In this document: one piece after another, positions 32,945 to 42,660 of the stretch
How the letters are laid out: every line of letters starts with the position of its first letter
How positions within the stretch are numbered: position 1 is the stretch's first letter
From: Dromiciops gliroides
Taxonomy: Eukaryota; Chordata; Mammalia; Microbiotheria; Microbiotheriidae
DNA: 64,000 nt
NCBI RefSeq assembly: GCF_019393635.1
Contig: NC_057862.1
Span: 481,434,669 to 481,498,668, forward strand
Reading direction: 5' to 3'
Notes under the pieces: model-generated
What the model was told of the DNA's origin: nothing
The model's database searches: none
Seen by the model: only the letters and a program-made list of their open reading frames with translations
Program-made: the position numbers and the translations under genes

Positions 32945-33934
32945 AATGACATCCTTAAAATAGGGTTGAGGTGTAGACGAAATAGACTGGGGGAGTGGCA
33001 AGGAGGGAGAGATGGTCTGGGGAGAGGTTGTTCATAAGAAGGAAACAAGAAAAAAGCTTATGGAGGGGAGGTGGAAGAGGGGGAAGGAATTGGGGAGTGA
33101 TTGAACTTAATATTCATCAGAATTGACTCAAAGAAGGACTAACATACATACTCAAGTGGGCATATAGTAATATATTTTGCCCTGAGGGAGGGGAGGGAGA
33201 TAAGGGGGGGTAGGGGAAGGAGGGAAGGGCAGATTCTGGGAGTAGTAGTAAAAAGCAAAATACTTTCAGGAAGGTGGAAGACGTTCTGCATAACGGCACA
33301 AGTATGAAATATTGAATTGCTTGATTTCATAGGGAGGGTTGAGGATAGAGGGAGAAGAAAATTTGGAACATAGAATTAGCTCAAAGACCTTAAACTCATC
33401 AGAGTTGGCTCATGGAGGGAATAACATTCACACCCAGTTGGGAGGAGTAATCTATTTAACCTTACAGGAATAGTATGAGGGGAAGAGGATAAGGAAGGAA
33501 AGGGTGAAAAAAAAGGGATGTGCAGAGTAGGGGAGGGGACAGTCAGAAGTAAAATACTTTTGAGGAGGAATAGTTTAAAAGAGATGGAAAATAGAGTAAA
33601 TATCATGGGAAGGGAATAGGATGGAGGGAAATAGTTATGATGACATTGCTGGCTAATACGAAGAAAATTCTTTGTCAAGTTTAAGGTACATTATTTAGGG
33701 TATGATGAACAGGATACTATTAGAAAAACCTGGAAAGACCTACATGAACTGAAGCAGAGTGAAATGCAACTGTATACGAAATAACAGCAAATAGTGTAAA
33801 ATGATCTGCTGGGAAGCATGTGGTTATTTTCAGCAAGGCAATGGTCCAATATAACCCTGAAGGACCATGAAAATGGCAACCCATCTACAGAGAAAGAAGT
33901 GATAGTATCTGAAATAGATGGAAACACATTTTTT

Positions 33935-34097
33935 TTTCTTTTCTTTTTTTTTTTCTTTGTTGGTGAGGCAATTGGGTTTGGGTGGCTTGCCCGGGTCATG
34001 TGGCTGGTGGGTGTTGGGTGTGTGGGGCCGGATTTGGGCTCAGGTGCTCCTGGTTCCAGGGCCGGTGCTCTGTCCGCTGCACACCTAGCTGCCCACT
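33935..34097 (-). mobile_element. SINE with strong A-to-G bias on + strand, 15-bp TSD
   Basis: TSD GGAAACACATTTTTT at 33920-33934 and 34098-34112. Compared with the youngest antisense SINE (46456-46610), most differences are A-to-G, for example GTTAAGTGACTT to GTTTGGGTGGCTT and TTTGAACTC to TTTGGGCTC. Confidence 0.88.
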
Positions 34098-34844
34098 GGA
34101 AACACATTTTTTAAAAAAAATGTTTTTTTCTCTTTGACAATTCCACAGTCTGAAGTTTTGGGAGTTTTTTGACTGTTTTTTTTTCTCACAACCTAGCTAA
34201 TGTGGGAATGTTTTCCATGACTACTCATGTATAATTTATTTTGAAATGCTTGAGTTCTAGAGGGTGGGGGTGGGAATAGAGGAGGAAGATAAGTTGGAAC
34301 AATTGTTTTTTAAAATTGATGTTAAAATTTGTTTTTACATATATTTTGGAAAATAAAATTCTATTCTAAGAGTGAAAAAAAAAAAGATGAGAGGTAAAGC
34401 AAGAATGACCATTATCACCACTATTATTTAATGTTGCATTAGAAATTGTAGATTATATTAAATTATGCTGTATTATTTTATCGTATATTATAGTTCATAT
34501 TATTATATTATATTAATAGCTCATAGCAATAAGGAAGAAAAGAAAAAAAGTCAGAATATAGATCAAGGCACTCTATTTTCACTTTTATTGTAGATTTTTT
34601 TTTTAGTGGTTCAAAACATGACTAATATGGAAATATGTTTTGAGTGATTGCATATGTAAATCCTATATAAAAATGTTTGCCCATCTCAGGGAGGGGAAGG
34701 AGAGGAAGGAAAGAATTTGAAAAAATAAATTTTTAAAAGAAATGAATGGTCAAATTATTTTTACCTGTAATAGAAAAAGTAAAATATTTGAAATTTTAAA
34801 AAGAAAGTTTATTTGACTCAGTAAAAATGTAAAAACACAAAGGA

Positions 34845-34930
34845 CAGGTCCCCTGGATTTATCACATAGCAGTATCTGATATACAGTAAATCATATTAAA
34901 AACATTTGTTGATTGATTGACCTGAGCCTA
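34845..34930 (+). mobile_element. L2-type 3' tail
   Basis: 'catagcagtatctgatatac' and an ending 'tgttgattgattgacc', the usual L2 end. Confidence 0.6.
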
Positions 34931-35329
34931 TTATAAATCAATACTACTCTCCATTTATCAGAGGGTACCTTTGTTTTCTCCAGAGCTTACTATTAAATTA
35001 ATCCTAAATAAAATGTTATTCTTTAAATAGGTTAAGAAACAAAAACATAAAGCATTAGTCTAAACTGGGATTTAAACAATAATTCTGAATTGACTCCTGA
35101 GATAGATGCAAATATTGGGAGGGATTTATCATGCTTTCTTAGAATTCACAACAGAGAAAAAATAAACCCAAGCATATGCAAAATAATCTGACAACAATGT
35201 TCAAAGATGTCAGAACAAGATAAGTGCATTCCCATGATTTAAAATTATATGGAGAGAGTTAGCACAAGGGAAATGGCAGATTCTCTATAATAATATTCTA
35301 AAACTGCAACAACTCAGTCATTTTTATAC
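34931..35329. other. No recognised feature
   Basis: AT-rich sequence without a repeat or coding signal I can name. Confidence 0.4.
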
Positions 35330-35689
35330 AATTCACTATACTACTCTCTTAAGCATCTGTTCCAAACTTTTCATCACTCCTCAAGCCTCCTACATCACAT
35401 TTTTCAATGGCCTCCATACTGAGGATTTTGATTTGTACTTCACTGAAAAAAATGAGAGTCAGTTAAGAAGAGTTTTTATCTCCCCTAATCCTCATCTCAA
35501 ATATATACCACCTCACTGTCTCCACTTTTGATCCTGTCCTTGGATAAATCAGTGCCCATTCTCAATAAAGAAACCTCTCTTCATGAACCCTTGACTCCTT
35601 CTCCTCACCTCTTTCTTAGAAGATTTTTCCCCTAGTCTTCTTTTTTATTCTCACTTCAATTTACATATTTCCCAGGACTCCCTCATCAT

Positions 35690-35728
<39 letters not shown>

Positions 35729-35995
35729 ACACACACATACACACACACACATAAAATCAAAAAACAAAAAGTAAACAAACAAATAAAAAAAGCAACACTT
35801 GACCCTACCATTCCTTCTTGAAATTAAAGGTCATTTCTCATGCCCCTTTAAAGATTGGCTCCTTAAGGAAGTGCATATACTTATTAACTCAACTTCCAGT
35901 CTTCTGAGCTCTTCTAAACACTACAATTTTTTTTTCCTGATCTCATCCACTCACTTTAAACTGTTCCATCAAGCTTATCAAAGTAAAAGCTAGAA
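35330..35995 (+). mobile_element. L2 reverse transcriptase fragment, sense
   Basis: The + strand reads decayed L2 ORF2: 'FTEKNESQLR' near 35440, 'LDPTIPS' near 35798 (L2 has a similar LDPT...Y.PIS start of RT), and 'DWLLKEVHILINSTSSLLSS' near 35850. A (CA)n tract interrupts at 35693-35752. The 64-codon ORF at 35799-35993 belongs to this relic and is not a gene. Confidence 0.6.
35693..35752. repeat. (CA)n microsatellite
   Basis: About 60 bp of CA with three interruptions (CATACA). Confidence 0.97.
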
Positions 35996-36527
35996 GAATG
36001 GGTAAATAAAATAATCTCCCAGTTAAGAACTATTTGTTATGGTGACAAGTACATATACATATGGAACAAGAAGAATATCATTCAGAAAAAAACTCAAAGA
36101 AAAGAAAGCTTTAGAGCAAAACTAACTAGAGAACTGGAAGAAATTAACTAATATTTTAAGTTATTTTAATAAATTAAATCAAATGCCATGGAAAGAATTA
36201 GAAAAGGAATGAGAGCTAGAGAGCCGCGATAAAAAACAGAGTTAACAGCTTTTGTTAAAATCTTAAACAGCAATAGAATCCCTAAAATAAGAAGGGTCTA
36301 AATAGAAATTAAAGACACAAGAGACAATAAAATGTATTAAATCAAAGTCAGATGACTAGAAGAGAGAAAAAAATTTAAGATAACTCATCTAAGACAATGA
36401 CTATGCATAAGAGATCAAAGAGAGATAATTTATGAAATACTAGATGGATGTGATTGCTATGAGACTGAAAAATGACTTGGATATTATATTTTAAGTAAAT
36501 CAAAAAACCTTACTATCAAAATATCTT

Positions 36528-36673
36528 TTTTTTTTTGCAGGGTATTGTGAGTTAAGTGACTTGCCCAGGGTCACAGAGCTAGTAAGGATCAAGTGTCTGA
36601 GGCTGGATTTGAACCCAGGTACTCCTGAATCCAGGGCCTAGTGCTGTATCCACTGTGGCCACCTAGCTGCCCC
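36528..36673 (-). mobile_element. Marsupial SINE with perfect 15-bp TSD
   Basis: Antisense SINE. TSD CTATCAAAATATCTT at 36513-36527 and 36674-36688. Confidence 0.94.
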
Positions 36674-37309
36674 CTATCAAAATATCTTAAAAGTAGAAGA
36701 AAAAATGAAACTAGAAAAGAATGTGCTGGACAAATCATAAAGATGCTATAAAATGAAAGCACCAAGGAATGCACTGCTTCAGGTTTAAAAAACCCACAAA
36801 AATGAAATGAAAGAAAACTGTAAGGAACTATAAAGAAAGAATATAAAAAAAGTTTTCACAGTCAGACTATATAACAAAATTTAGCAACCTCCACAATAAA
36901 GTGCAGGGATATGTTAATATGATTATTCCAAAGCACATCATATATTTTAATTAAGATTTTATGAACTATATTAAGAAAATAGACCATTCCTCAACCACTA
37001 TAATGAATACTGTCTATCTAAAAGCAAGAACCAGTATTATATGTAATGGGAATAAAGCTGAGTCCTTTCCCACAAAATCACTAGTAAAGCATGAATGTCC
37101 ATTGTTAACCACTACTATTATGTATAGTTCTAAGGCATATCAGGATTAAATGATCACAGAAGATAAAATAAACCATTTTGATTATGTAAAATTAGAGAAT
37201 TATACACAAACAAAATAAATGCAACTAAAATTAGAAGGTAAGAATATAACCTGAGAGGGGCGATATCTGTAGCATAATTTTCTAATAAATATATCTCTTT
37301 TCTCAAAAT

Positions 37310-37400
37310 ATCCGGGATGTCCCAAAAGTTTACATAGTTAAGATTCAAATTATAAGAATTAAGAGATTCTTTAATTGATAAATTATCAAACAGATATATA
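37310..37400. mobile_element. Possible mariner-like inverted-repeat fragment
   Basis: 'gggatgtcccaaaagttta' recalls the terminal inverted repeat of mammalian mariner-type elements (GGGTGTCCCAAAAGT). Only one end was seen. Confidence 0.4.
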
Positions 37401-37775
37401 GGGGATTTCTAAAAATGGCATAAAATTATAGCTATCAATAACTATAAAAATCTCAGTTCCAAATAAAAATAATTATAAAATGCAATATTAAAGCAAACAT
37501 TTATGTCCTACCACAAACCAATAGGATAGCAGAGATAATAAAAAAAAAATGACAAATTTTTCTAGGGACTGCTGTGTGGGGTTGGGGGAGAGGGAGGTGC
37601 ATTAATGAACTGTTGATAGACGTGTAAAATGGACAAACCATGCTGAAACAGACTTTGAAACTATGTCACCAAAGCTATTACACTGCCATAAACTTTTTTG
37701 GGAGGTCCTGTTATATTAATATAAGATCTAAGACCCAAAGAAATTGAAGAAAATATAAAAAGGATCAATCTATAC

Positions 37776-38165
37776 ACCCTCTCTCTCTCTCTCTCTCTGT
37801 GTCTCTCTCTGTCACTCACTCTCTGTGTATGCATGTGTGTATGTATACATTTATGTATATAATTTATATATCACAACATAAAATATTGTATCATATATAG
37901 ATATATTAATATCACAAAATATGGTATCTAATTATTATATTAATTATCAACATATTCTAATTATTGCATTATAGTATATGTGTATTATTTATATAATGGC
38001 ATAATAAATCATGAATCATTTAAATATTAATTACTAAGTTCATTTCCATATGCATTAATATATTTCATGAGAGTATATTTATTACTATATTATATTTATT
38101 ATATTCAAATATACACAAAAATTTCAAAGTGTGTATGTATGTACACATATATACTCATATATACA
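37776..38165. repeat. (CT)n followed by TA/GT-rich low-complexity DNA
   Basis: CT repeats 37778-37815 lead into TATG/TGTA-rich and AT-rich sequence. Confidence 0.9.
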
Positions 38166-38469
38166 CAGACAAGCCCTTTTTGTAGTGGGAAGGAACTAGA
38201 ATCATTGATTATTCATCAACTGGAGAACCACTAAGCAAATTATGGCTTATTAATATGGCGGAGTATTATTGTCTTTTAGAGAAATTATAATTTCTGAGTG
38301 AACAGTGAATGTCATTATGGACTTAATCAGAGTCGAAAGGAGCATGAGTTGAACAATTTATACAGTAACAATGAAGACTTTAGAATTATGATCAATTAAA
38401 TGACCAACCATGATTTCTGAATGTCTTTATTGAAATATACTCCCTACTTTCAGATATAGAGACTGTTGA

Positions 38470-38600
38470 TTTATTAGTGTATGCACATACACACGAATAT
38501 GCACATGCATGTATATATGTGCATGTGTACATTTGTTTATATACATATATGCACATGTATATGTTTGTGTGTATATGTATATATACATGTAAATTTGGAC
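38470..38600. repeat. TG/CA/TA-rich low-complexity tract
   Basis: Alternating pyrimidine-purine sequence (cacatgcatgtatatatgtg and similar), which may form Z-DNA or cruciforms. The CMCMCTFVYIHICTCICLC-type ORF is this repeat translated. Confidence 0.85.
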
Positions 38601-39109
38601 ATGACCAATGTGAGAATTTTGGTGACTATACTAGGTGTTGAAAGTGTTGTGATAATCCTTTTTGGGCGGGGTCAAGGGAGTGAGATCATTCAAATCCTTC
38701 TCATTTTCAGGAATCTATTTCTTGTTTAAGATTTTAACAAAGCTGTTACTCTCTTTTAAAGTCTTGGCTCTCTAGCTTCTTATTCCTTCTGTTGGTAAAA
38801 CAACAAAAATATCTGTTTAAAGACTAAACATAAAAATCTTATATAATAGAATGAATATCCACCATAGGCTATATGATATATTGAAGTTCCTAGAGATCTA
38901 TCCTTGGACATTCATTCTTGTTTTATTTTTTGATGTTTTAAACAATTGCTTAATATACTCTTTAAGTCATGTGCTTATCAAATCTGCAGCGGGCAAATGA
39001 TGGGGAATGTTTTGTTAGTTTGTTATGATAAAATAGTAAGGACATTAAAAGAAATGTCAACAGACCAAATCATGGTTTCATAATCTCATAAGATAACATT
39101 TTAACAGAC
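38601..39109. other. No recognised feature
   Basis: AT-rich sequence before the next L1-derived element. Confidence 0.4.
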
Positions 39110-39754
39110 ATAAATATATAGTTGTTTAAGGGCAGAGGATGCACAAGAGCTCCTAACACAATTATGCCCAAAGCAGGAATAAAACATCTCTGGAACAGTA
39201 AAACAACCAAAAGATGGGCTAAGATTATTTCCCAGCCAAAGACAGATTAGAAGGGGCCATGCTGGGCCTGTGAGAAGAGTCCAGCCCGCAATCATGTTAA
39301 CACGGCCCTAGGTACCCTGCATCAGAGGAACTTACCCATGAGCCTCCATTTCAGATGTAGCACCAGCATCTTCTGGAGAACTAAGCTTATAGTTTATGTG
39401 AGATGGTTGAATGCCGTTGCCAGGGGTAGGGTCAGGGATACAGGGGTATCTGCAGGTACTAAGATGGAATTTAGACTGTTGCACCCTACTGGGAAAGCAG
39501 GAAGAAATATTGAGAAGTGAGACACCCAGGTGGGGGAGGGATGCAGGCTCATCAGATCTAAGAACCATAGCAAAAAATGTTATGCTGGCTGGTTAATTAA
39601 CAAGTTGGCTTGAGGTTATTTTCAGACCAGAGAAAAGGCCAGGTGAGAGAAAAATCTGCCCTCCCTCAAACCAAAACACCTGGGACCCTCTGAAGCTTGG
39701 GGCAGTGTGGCTTGGAATTAGGGCCACATTGTAAGAGGGAGTTAAAAGTCAAGT

Positions 39755-39938
39755 TAAAAAACAAAAAAAACAAAACAAACAAAACAAACAAAAACCAGGG
39801 GGCAGCTAAGTGGTACAGTGGATAGAGCACTGGCCCTGGATTCAGGAGAAGCTGAGTTCAAATCTGACTTCAGACACTTGACACTTACTAGCTGTGTGAC
39901 CCTGGGCAACTTACTTAACCCTCATTGCCTTGCAAAAA
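39755..39938 (+). mobile_element. SINE with an extra A-rich 5' leader
   Basis: TSD AAAAGTCAAGT at 39744-39754 and 39939-39949. The normal SINE head starts only at 39798; the 43 bp before it are AAAC-rich, like a tail. Confidence 0.88.
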
Positions 39939-39970
39939 AAAAGTCAAGTAAAAGATGGCAAGATGAGCAA

Positions 39971-40366
39971 GTAAAAAAGTTGAGAACAATAGAAAGTTTC
40001 TTTAGTGACAAGGAAGATCAAGGTGCCCCCTCAGAAGAGGATAACAACTTCAGGCCCCCTATACCCAAAGCTTCCAAGAAAATATGAATTGGTCTCAGAT
40101 CATGGAAGTGCTCAAAGGGACTTCAAAAGAAAGTAGGAGAGATAGAAGGAAGATTTAGAGAGGTGGAGGAAAGAATGCAAAGAGACATGAGAGTGATGCA
40201 GGAGAGTCATGAGGAAAAGGTCAACATATTAAAAAGCCAAATAGAAAAGGAGATACAAAAGCTCTCAGAAGAAAATAATTGCCTAAGAATTAGAATTGAA
40301 CAAATGGAAGCTAGTGACTGGTATGAAAAACCAAGACACGGTAAAGCAAATCCAATTGAATTAAAA
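39971..40366 (+). pseudogene. L1 ORF1 pseudogene, N-terminal part (copy C)
   Basis: A frame-shifted start (MSK, stop) near 39971. Readable pieces are 'FFSDKEDQGAPSEEDNNF' (40000-40050), 'PIPKASKK', and coiled-coil MQRDMRVMQESHEEKVN...IEKEIQKLSEENNCLRIRIEQ (40173-40300). It breaks off at the LTR-like insertion and resumes at 41120. Confidence 0.82.
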
Positions 40367-41118
40367 CTAAAGATTTAGGGGCAGACTAGGTGGCACAGTG
40401 GATAGAGCACTGGCCCTGGAGTCAGGAGGACCTGAGTTCAAATTTGGCCTCAGACACTTAACTCTTACTAGGCTGTGTGACCCTGGGCAAGTCACTTAAC
40501 CCCAATTGCCTCACTAAAAAATAAAATAAAATAAAAAAATAAAAGTTTAGGGACATTTTTAATTGGGGAGTTTTAGCTAGGTGACTTGCCACACTATTGG
40601 GGCAAGGAAGGAGACTGAAAGCCTAGGTAAAAAAACAGACAGAATTATTAACAAGAAGAAACTTAAAAACATAAGCAGATCAGGTAGAATTAAGGGAAAG
40701 GAAATAAAATGGGAGAAGGGAAATTATACAATCTGTATACACATACCACCCAGAATCAGCTGATAACACACGGCTGCATCCTGATTTGCCATCCAGCGAT
40801 CCAAGCAATAGGAATGGCAAAACTCATCCTTTCTTCTTCCCAGCAAGACCCCAGGCTGACCACTATACAGCCCCAAGCCAATTGGCTGGCAGCTCTTAAC
40901 AGTCACATGACTGCCCTCACTCGGCTTCCAGGCATTATAATTTTGCCAGGCCCATGTAGCATCAGCAAGTGGTGATGATGTGAGGTGCCAGTGCCATGGC
41001 AACAGCTACAACCAGTGGGTAGAGCACCATGCCATTTGCAGAGGCACTGTGCCAGGGTTTTTTTTTAATTCTAGCCAAATATTGAGTCATAAAAACCCCC
41101 AAATAACAATTAATTCTT
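40366..41118 (-). mobile_element. LTR-like insertion in ORF1, with its own SINE
   Basis: About 590 bp of unrelated, GC-richer DNA splits the L1 ORF1. Antisense it begins TGTAAAGAATTAATTG and carries a CCAAT box (CCAATTGGCTTGG, antisense of about 40876-40888) followed by GCTGTATAGTGG, a plausible weak TATA box. This suggests an LTR U3. Ends and TSD are not resolved. A SINE lies at 40378-40541. Confidence 0.5.
40378..40541 (+). mobile_element. Marsupial SINE
   Basis: Full-length, CCAATTGCCTCAC subtype, AAATA-rich tail. Near-TSD AAAGATTTA (40369-40377) and AAAGTTTA (40542-40549). Confidence 0.92.
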
Positions 41119-41119
41119 T

Positions 41120-41480
41120 ACAGAGGGCAATATGAAATATCTCCTTGCCAAAACAACTGACCTGGAAAATAGATCCAGGAGAGATAATTTGAAAATCATT
41201 GTACTACCAGTAATCCTTGACCAAAATGAGTTTAGACAGCATCTTACTAAGAAATTGTTAGGGAGTGGCAGCTAGGTGGTGCAATGGATAAATAACTGCC
41301 CTGGATTCAGGAGGACCTGAGTTCAAATGCGGCCTCAGCACTTGACACTTACTAGCTGTGTGACCCTGGAGCAAGCCACTTAACCCTCATTGCCCTTCCA
41401 AAACACAAACAAACAAACAAGAAATTGTTAGGGAAAATTGCCCCTCATGTTCTAGAGCAGATCATAAAATAGAAATTGAA
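41120..41480 (+). pseudogene. L1 ORF1 pseudogene, RRM part (copy C)
   Basis: Continues after the insertion: 'LAKTTDLENRSRRDNLKII' (41145-41200), then decayed residues. A SINE interrupts at 41265-41418 and the frame ends near 'KIEIER' at 41468. Confidence 0.8.
41265..41418 (+). mobile_element. Marsupial SINE with perfect 16-bp TSD
   Basis: TSD AAGAAATTGTTAGGGA at 41249-41264 and 41419-41434. AAAC-rich tail. Confidence 0.95.
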
Positions 41481-42369
41481 AGAAGGTGAAGATGTTCTGC
41501 ATAACTGCACATGATGACTTATATTGAATTGCTTGATTTCATAAGAATGGTTGAGGAGGGAGGGTGGAAGAAAATTTAGAACAACGAATTAGCTCAAAGA
41601 CCTTAATCTCATCAGAGTTGGCTCACGGTGGGATAACAGGCACCCAAATTAGGGAGGAGTAGTCTATCTAACCCTACAGGAAAGTAGGAGGGGGAAAGGG
41701 ATAAGGAAGGAAGGGTGAAATAAGGGAAGGCAGGGCAGGGGGGAGGGGGGCAGTCAGAAAGAAAACATCTTTGAGAAGGAATAGGGTAAAAGACGATATA
41801 AAAGAGTAAATATCATGGGAAGGGAATAGGATGGAGGAAAATAGTTATGATGATTGATTAATAATGGCAAGAATGTTATGGTACCTACTATACTGGGTTA
41901 TTGTGAAGAAAATTCTTTGTTAAGTTTAAGGTTCAATATAAAGGTTATGATAAACAGAATGCTATCAGAAAAACCTGGAAAGACCTACATGAACTCAAGC
42001 AGAGTAAAATGTACTATAGACAAAATAACAGCATTAATGTAAGATGGTCTGCTGGGAAGCATGTGGTTGTTTTCATCAATGCAATGATCCAATATAACTC
42101 TGAAAGACTTATGAAAGTTGCAATCCATCTACAGAGAAAGAATGATGATATCTGAAAATAGATTAAAGCATAATTTTTGTTGACATTTCCTTAATCTGAA
42201 GTTTTGTTTTTATCTGTTTTTTCTCACAACCTAGCTAATGTGGAGAAATTTTGATGACTACTCATTTATAATATATATTGAATTGCTTGACTTCTTGGGG
42301 GTGGAAAGTAGGGAGAAAGAGAAGTTGGAATAAAAAGTTTTAAAAAAAATTGCTATCAAAATTTGTTTT

Positions 42370-42650
42370 GGGGGCAGCTGGGTGGTGCAGTGGATGGAGC
42401 ACTGGCCCTGAATTCAGGAGGACCTGAGTTCAAACTCGGATTCAGAGACTTGAAACTTACTAGCTGTGAGACCCTGAGGTTCAGAACTTGAGGCTAGACA
42501 GACCTGGGATAAAATACTAAGAACTTTGCTGGCTATGTGATCTTAGCTCATTCACTTTTTCCTCTGGGCCTCAGTTTCCTCAACAGTAAAATGATTCGGG
42601 CAGTCTTGATGACTTCATAGATAACTTCTCAATTCAAAGAAAGAGATGAT
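42370..42650 (+). mobile_element. 3'-truncated SINE fused to a MIR-type SINE
   Basis: A normal SINE head and body (42370-42478) stop at 'gtgagaccctgag'. MIR-type sequence follows at once ('ggctagacagacctgggat', 'gcctcagtttcctcaacag'). No tail lies between them. Confidence 0.75.
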
Positions 42651-42660
42651 GGCTCAATGA

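Larger units (their letters stand above)
31096..34383 (+). mobile_element. Complete ORF1-only L1 derivative (HAL1-like), copy B, 15-bp TSD
   Basis: Exact TSD AAGATGAGAGGTAAA at 31081-31095 and 34384-34398. Order inside: G-rich start with CCAAGATGGC at 31108, GC-rich 5' UTR to 31720, ORF1 relic 31721-32710, a spacer with a fossil SINE (32842-32944) and tandem duplications, then near 33690 only the last codons of ORF2 ('LLEKPGKTYMN'-like), 3' UTR, AATAAA (34360-34365) and an A-tail (34374-34383). About 3.1 kb without the later SINE. Endonuclease and RT are absent, while the TSD shows it was mobilised as a whole, so its machinery came from full L1. Confidence 0.9.
27400..34800 (+). mobile_element. 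Old, near full-span L1 split by nested insertions
   Basis: Host pieces: 5' UTR (27400-28130), endonuclease part (28240-28440, with LQETHLKQRDTHRIK), linker and early RT (28640-29471, WVKEQIIETINIFTKENNN and FQNLWDEAKAVFRGQFI), RT core (30410-31080) and, after 34399, the last RT scraps and L1 3' UTR (34600-34800). Inside it sit a SINE (28481-28639), a younger L1 tail (29472-30395) and an ORF1-only element (31096-34383). No clear ORF1 of the host is seen. The ends are approximate; a TSD was not found. Confidence 0.75.
36000..38480 (+). mobile_element. Very decayed L1, ORF1 and ORF2 pieces
   Basis: An ORF1-like tract (about 36150-36950; 'agcaacctccacaataaag' aligns to the ORF1 C-terminal region), an RT scrap YLKARTSIICNGNKAESFP (37009-37065), late ORF2 ('NHFDYVKLEN'-like at 37165-37200), and C-terminal ORF2 (about 38200-38290). 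Interrupted by a SINE (36528-36673), a mariner-like piece and TA/CT-rich tracts. Confidence 0.6.
39110..42366 (+). mobile_element. ORF1-only L1 derivative (HAL1-like), copy C, with several insertions
   Basis: The 5' UTR (39170-39965) matches that of copy A (shared 'caagttggcttgaggttat' / 'caagttggtctcgggtcat'). The ORF1 relic starts near 39971 and resumes after an insertion at 41120-41480. An internal deletion joins ORF1 (41480) to late spacer. Next come an ORF2 stub (LSEKPGKTYMNSS at 41955-41995) and the 3' UTR. The 5' end is not resolved and no YY1-like core was found. It shares with copy B a short MIR-like tail (aagaaaattctttgttaag) before the stub, so B and C form one subgroup. Confidence 0.8.

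Noticed and set aside
33691..34114. 138- and 98-codon ORFs on opposite strands
   Set aside because: They run across the L1-type 3' UTR and an antisense SINE; recurrent 'APALEPGAPEPKSG'-type peptides are the SINE translated.
35690..35770. Direct repeats considered as a CRISPR-like array
   Set aside because: Plain (CA)n microsatellite without spacers; no CRISPR array anywhere in the window.
37154..37348. Small minus-strand ORF with a hydrophobic C-terminus
   Set aside because: Lies across a decayed L1 and a mariner-like piece; no conserved motif.
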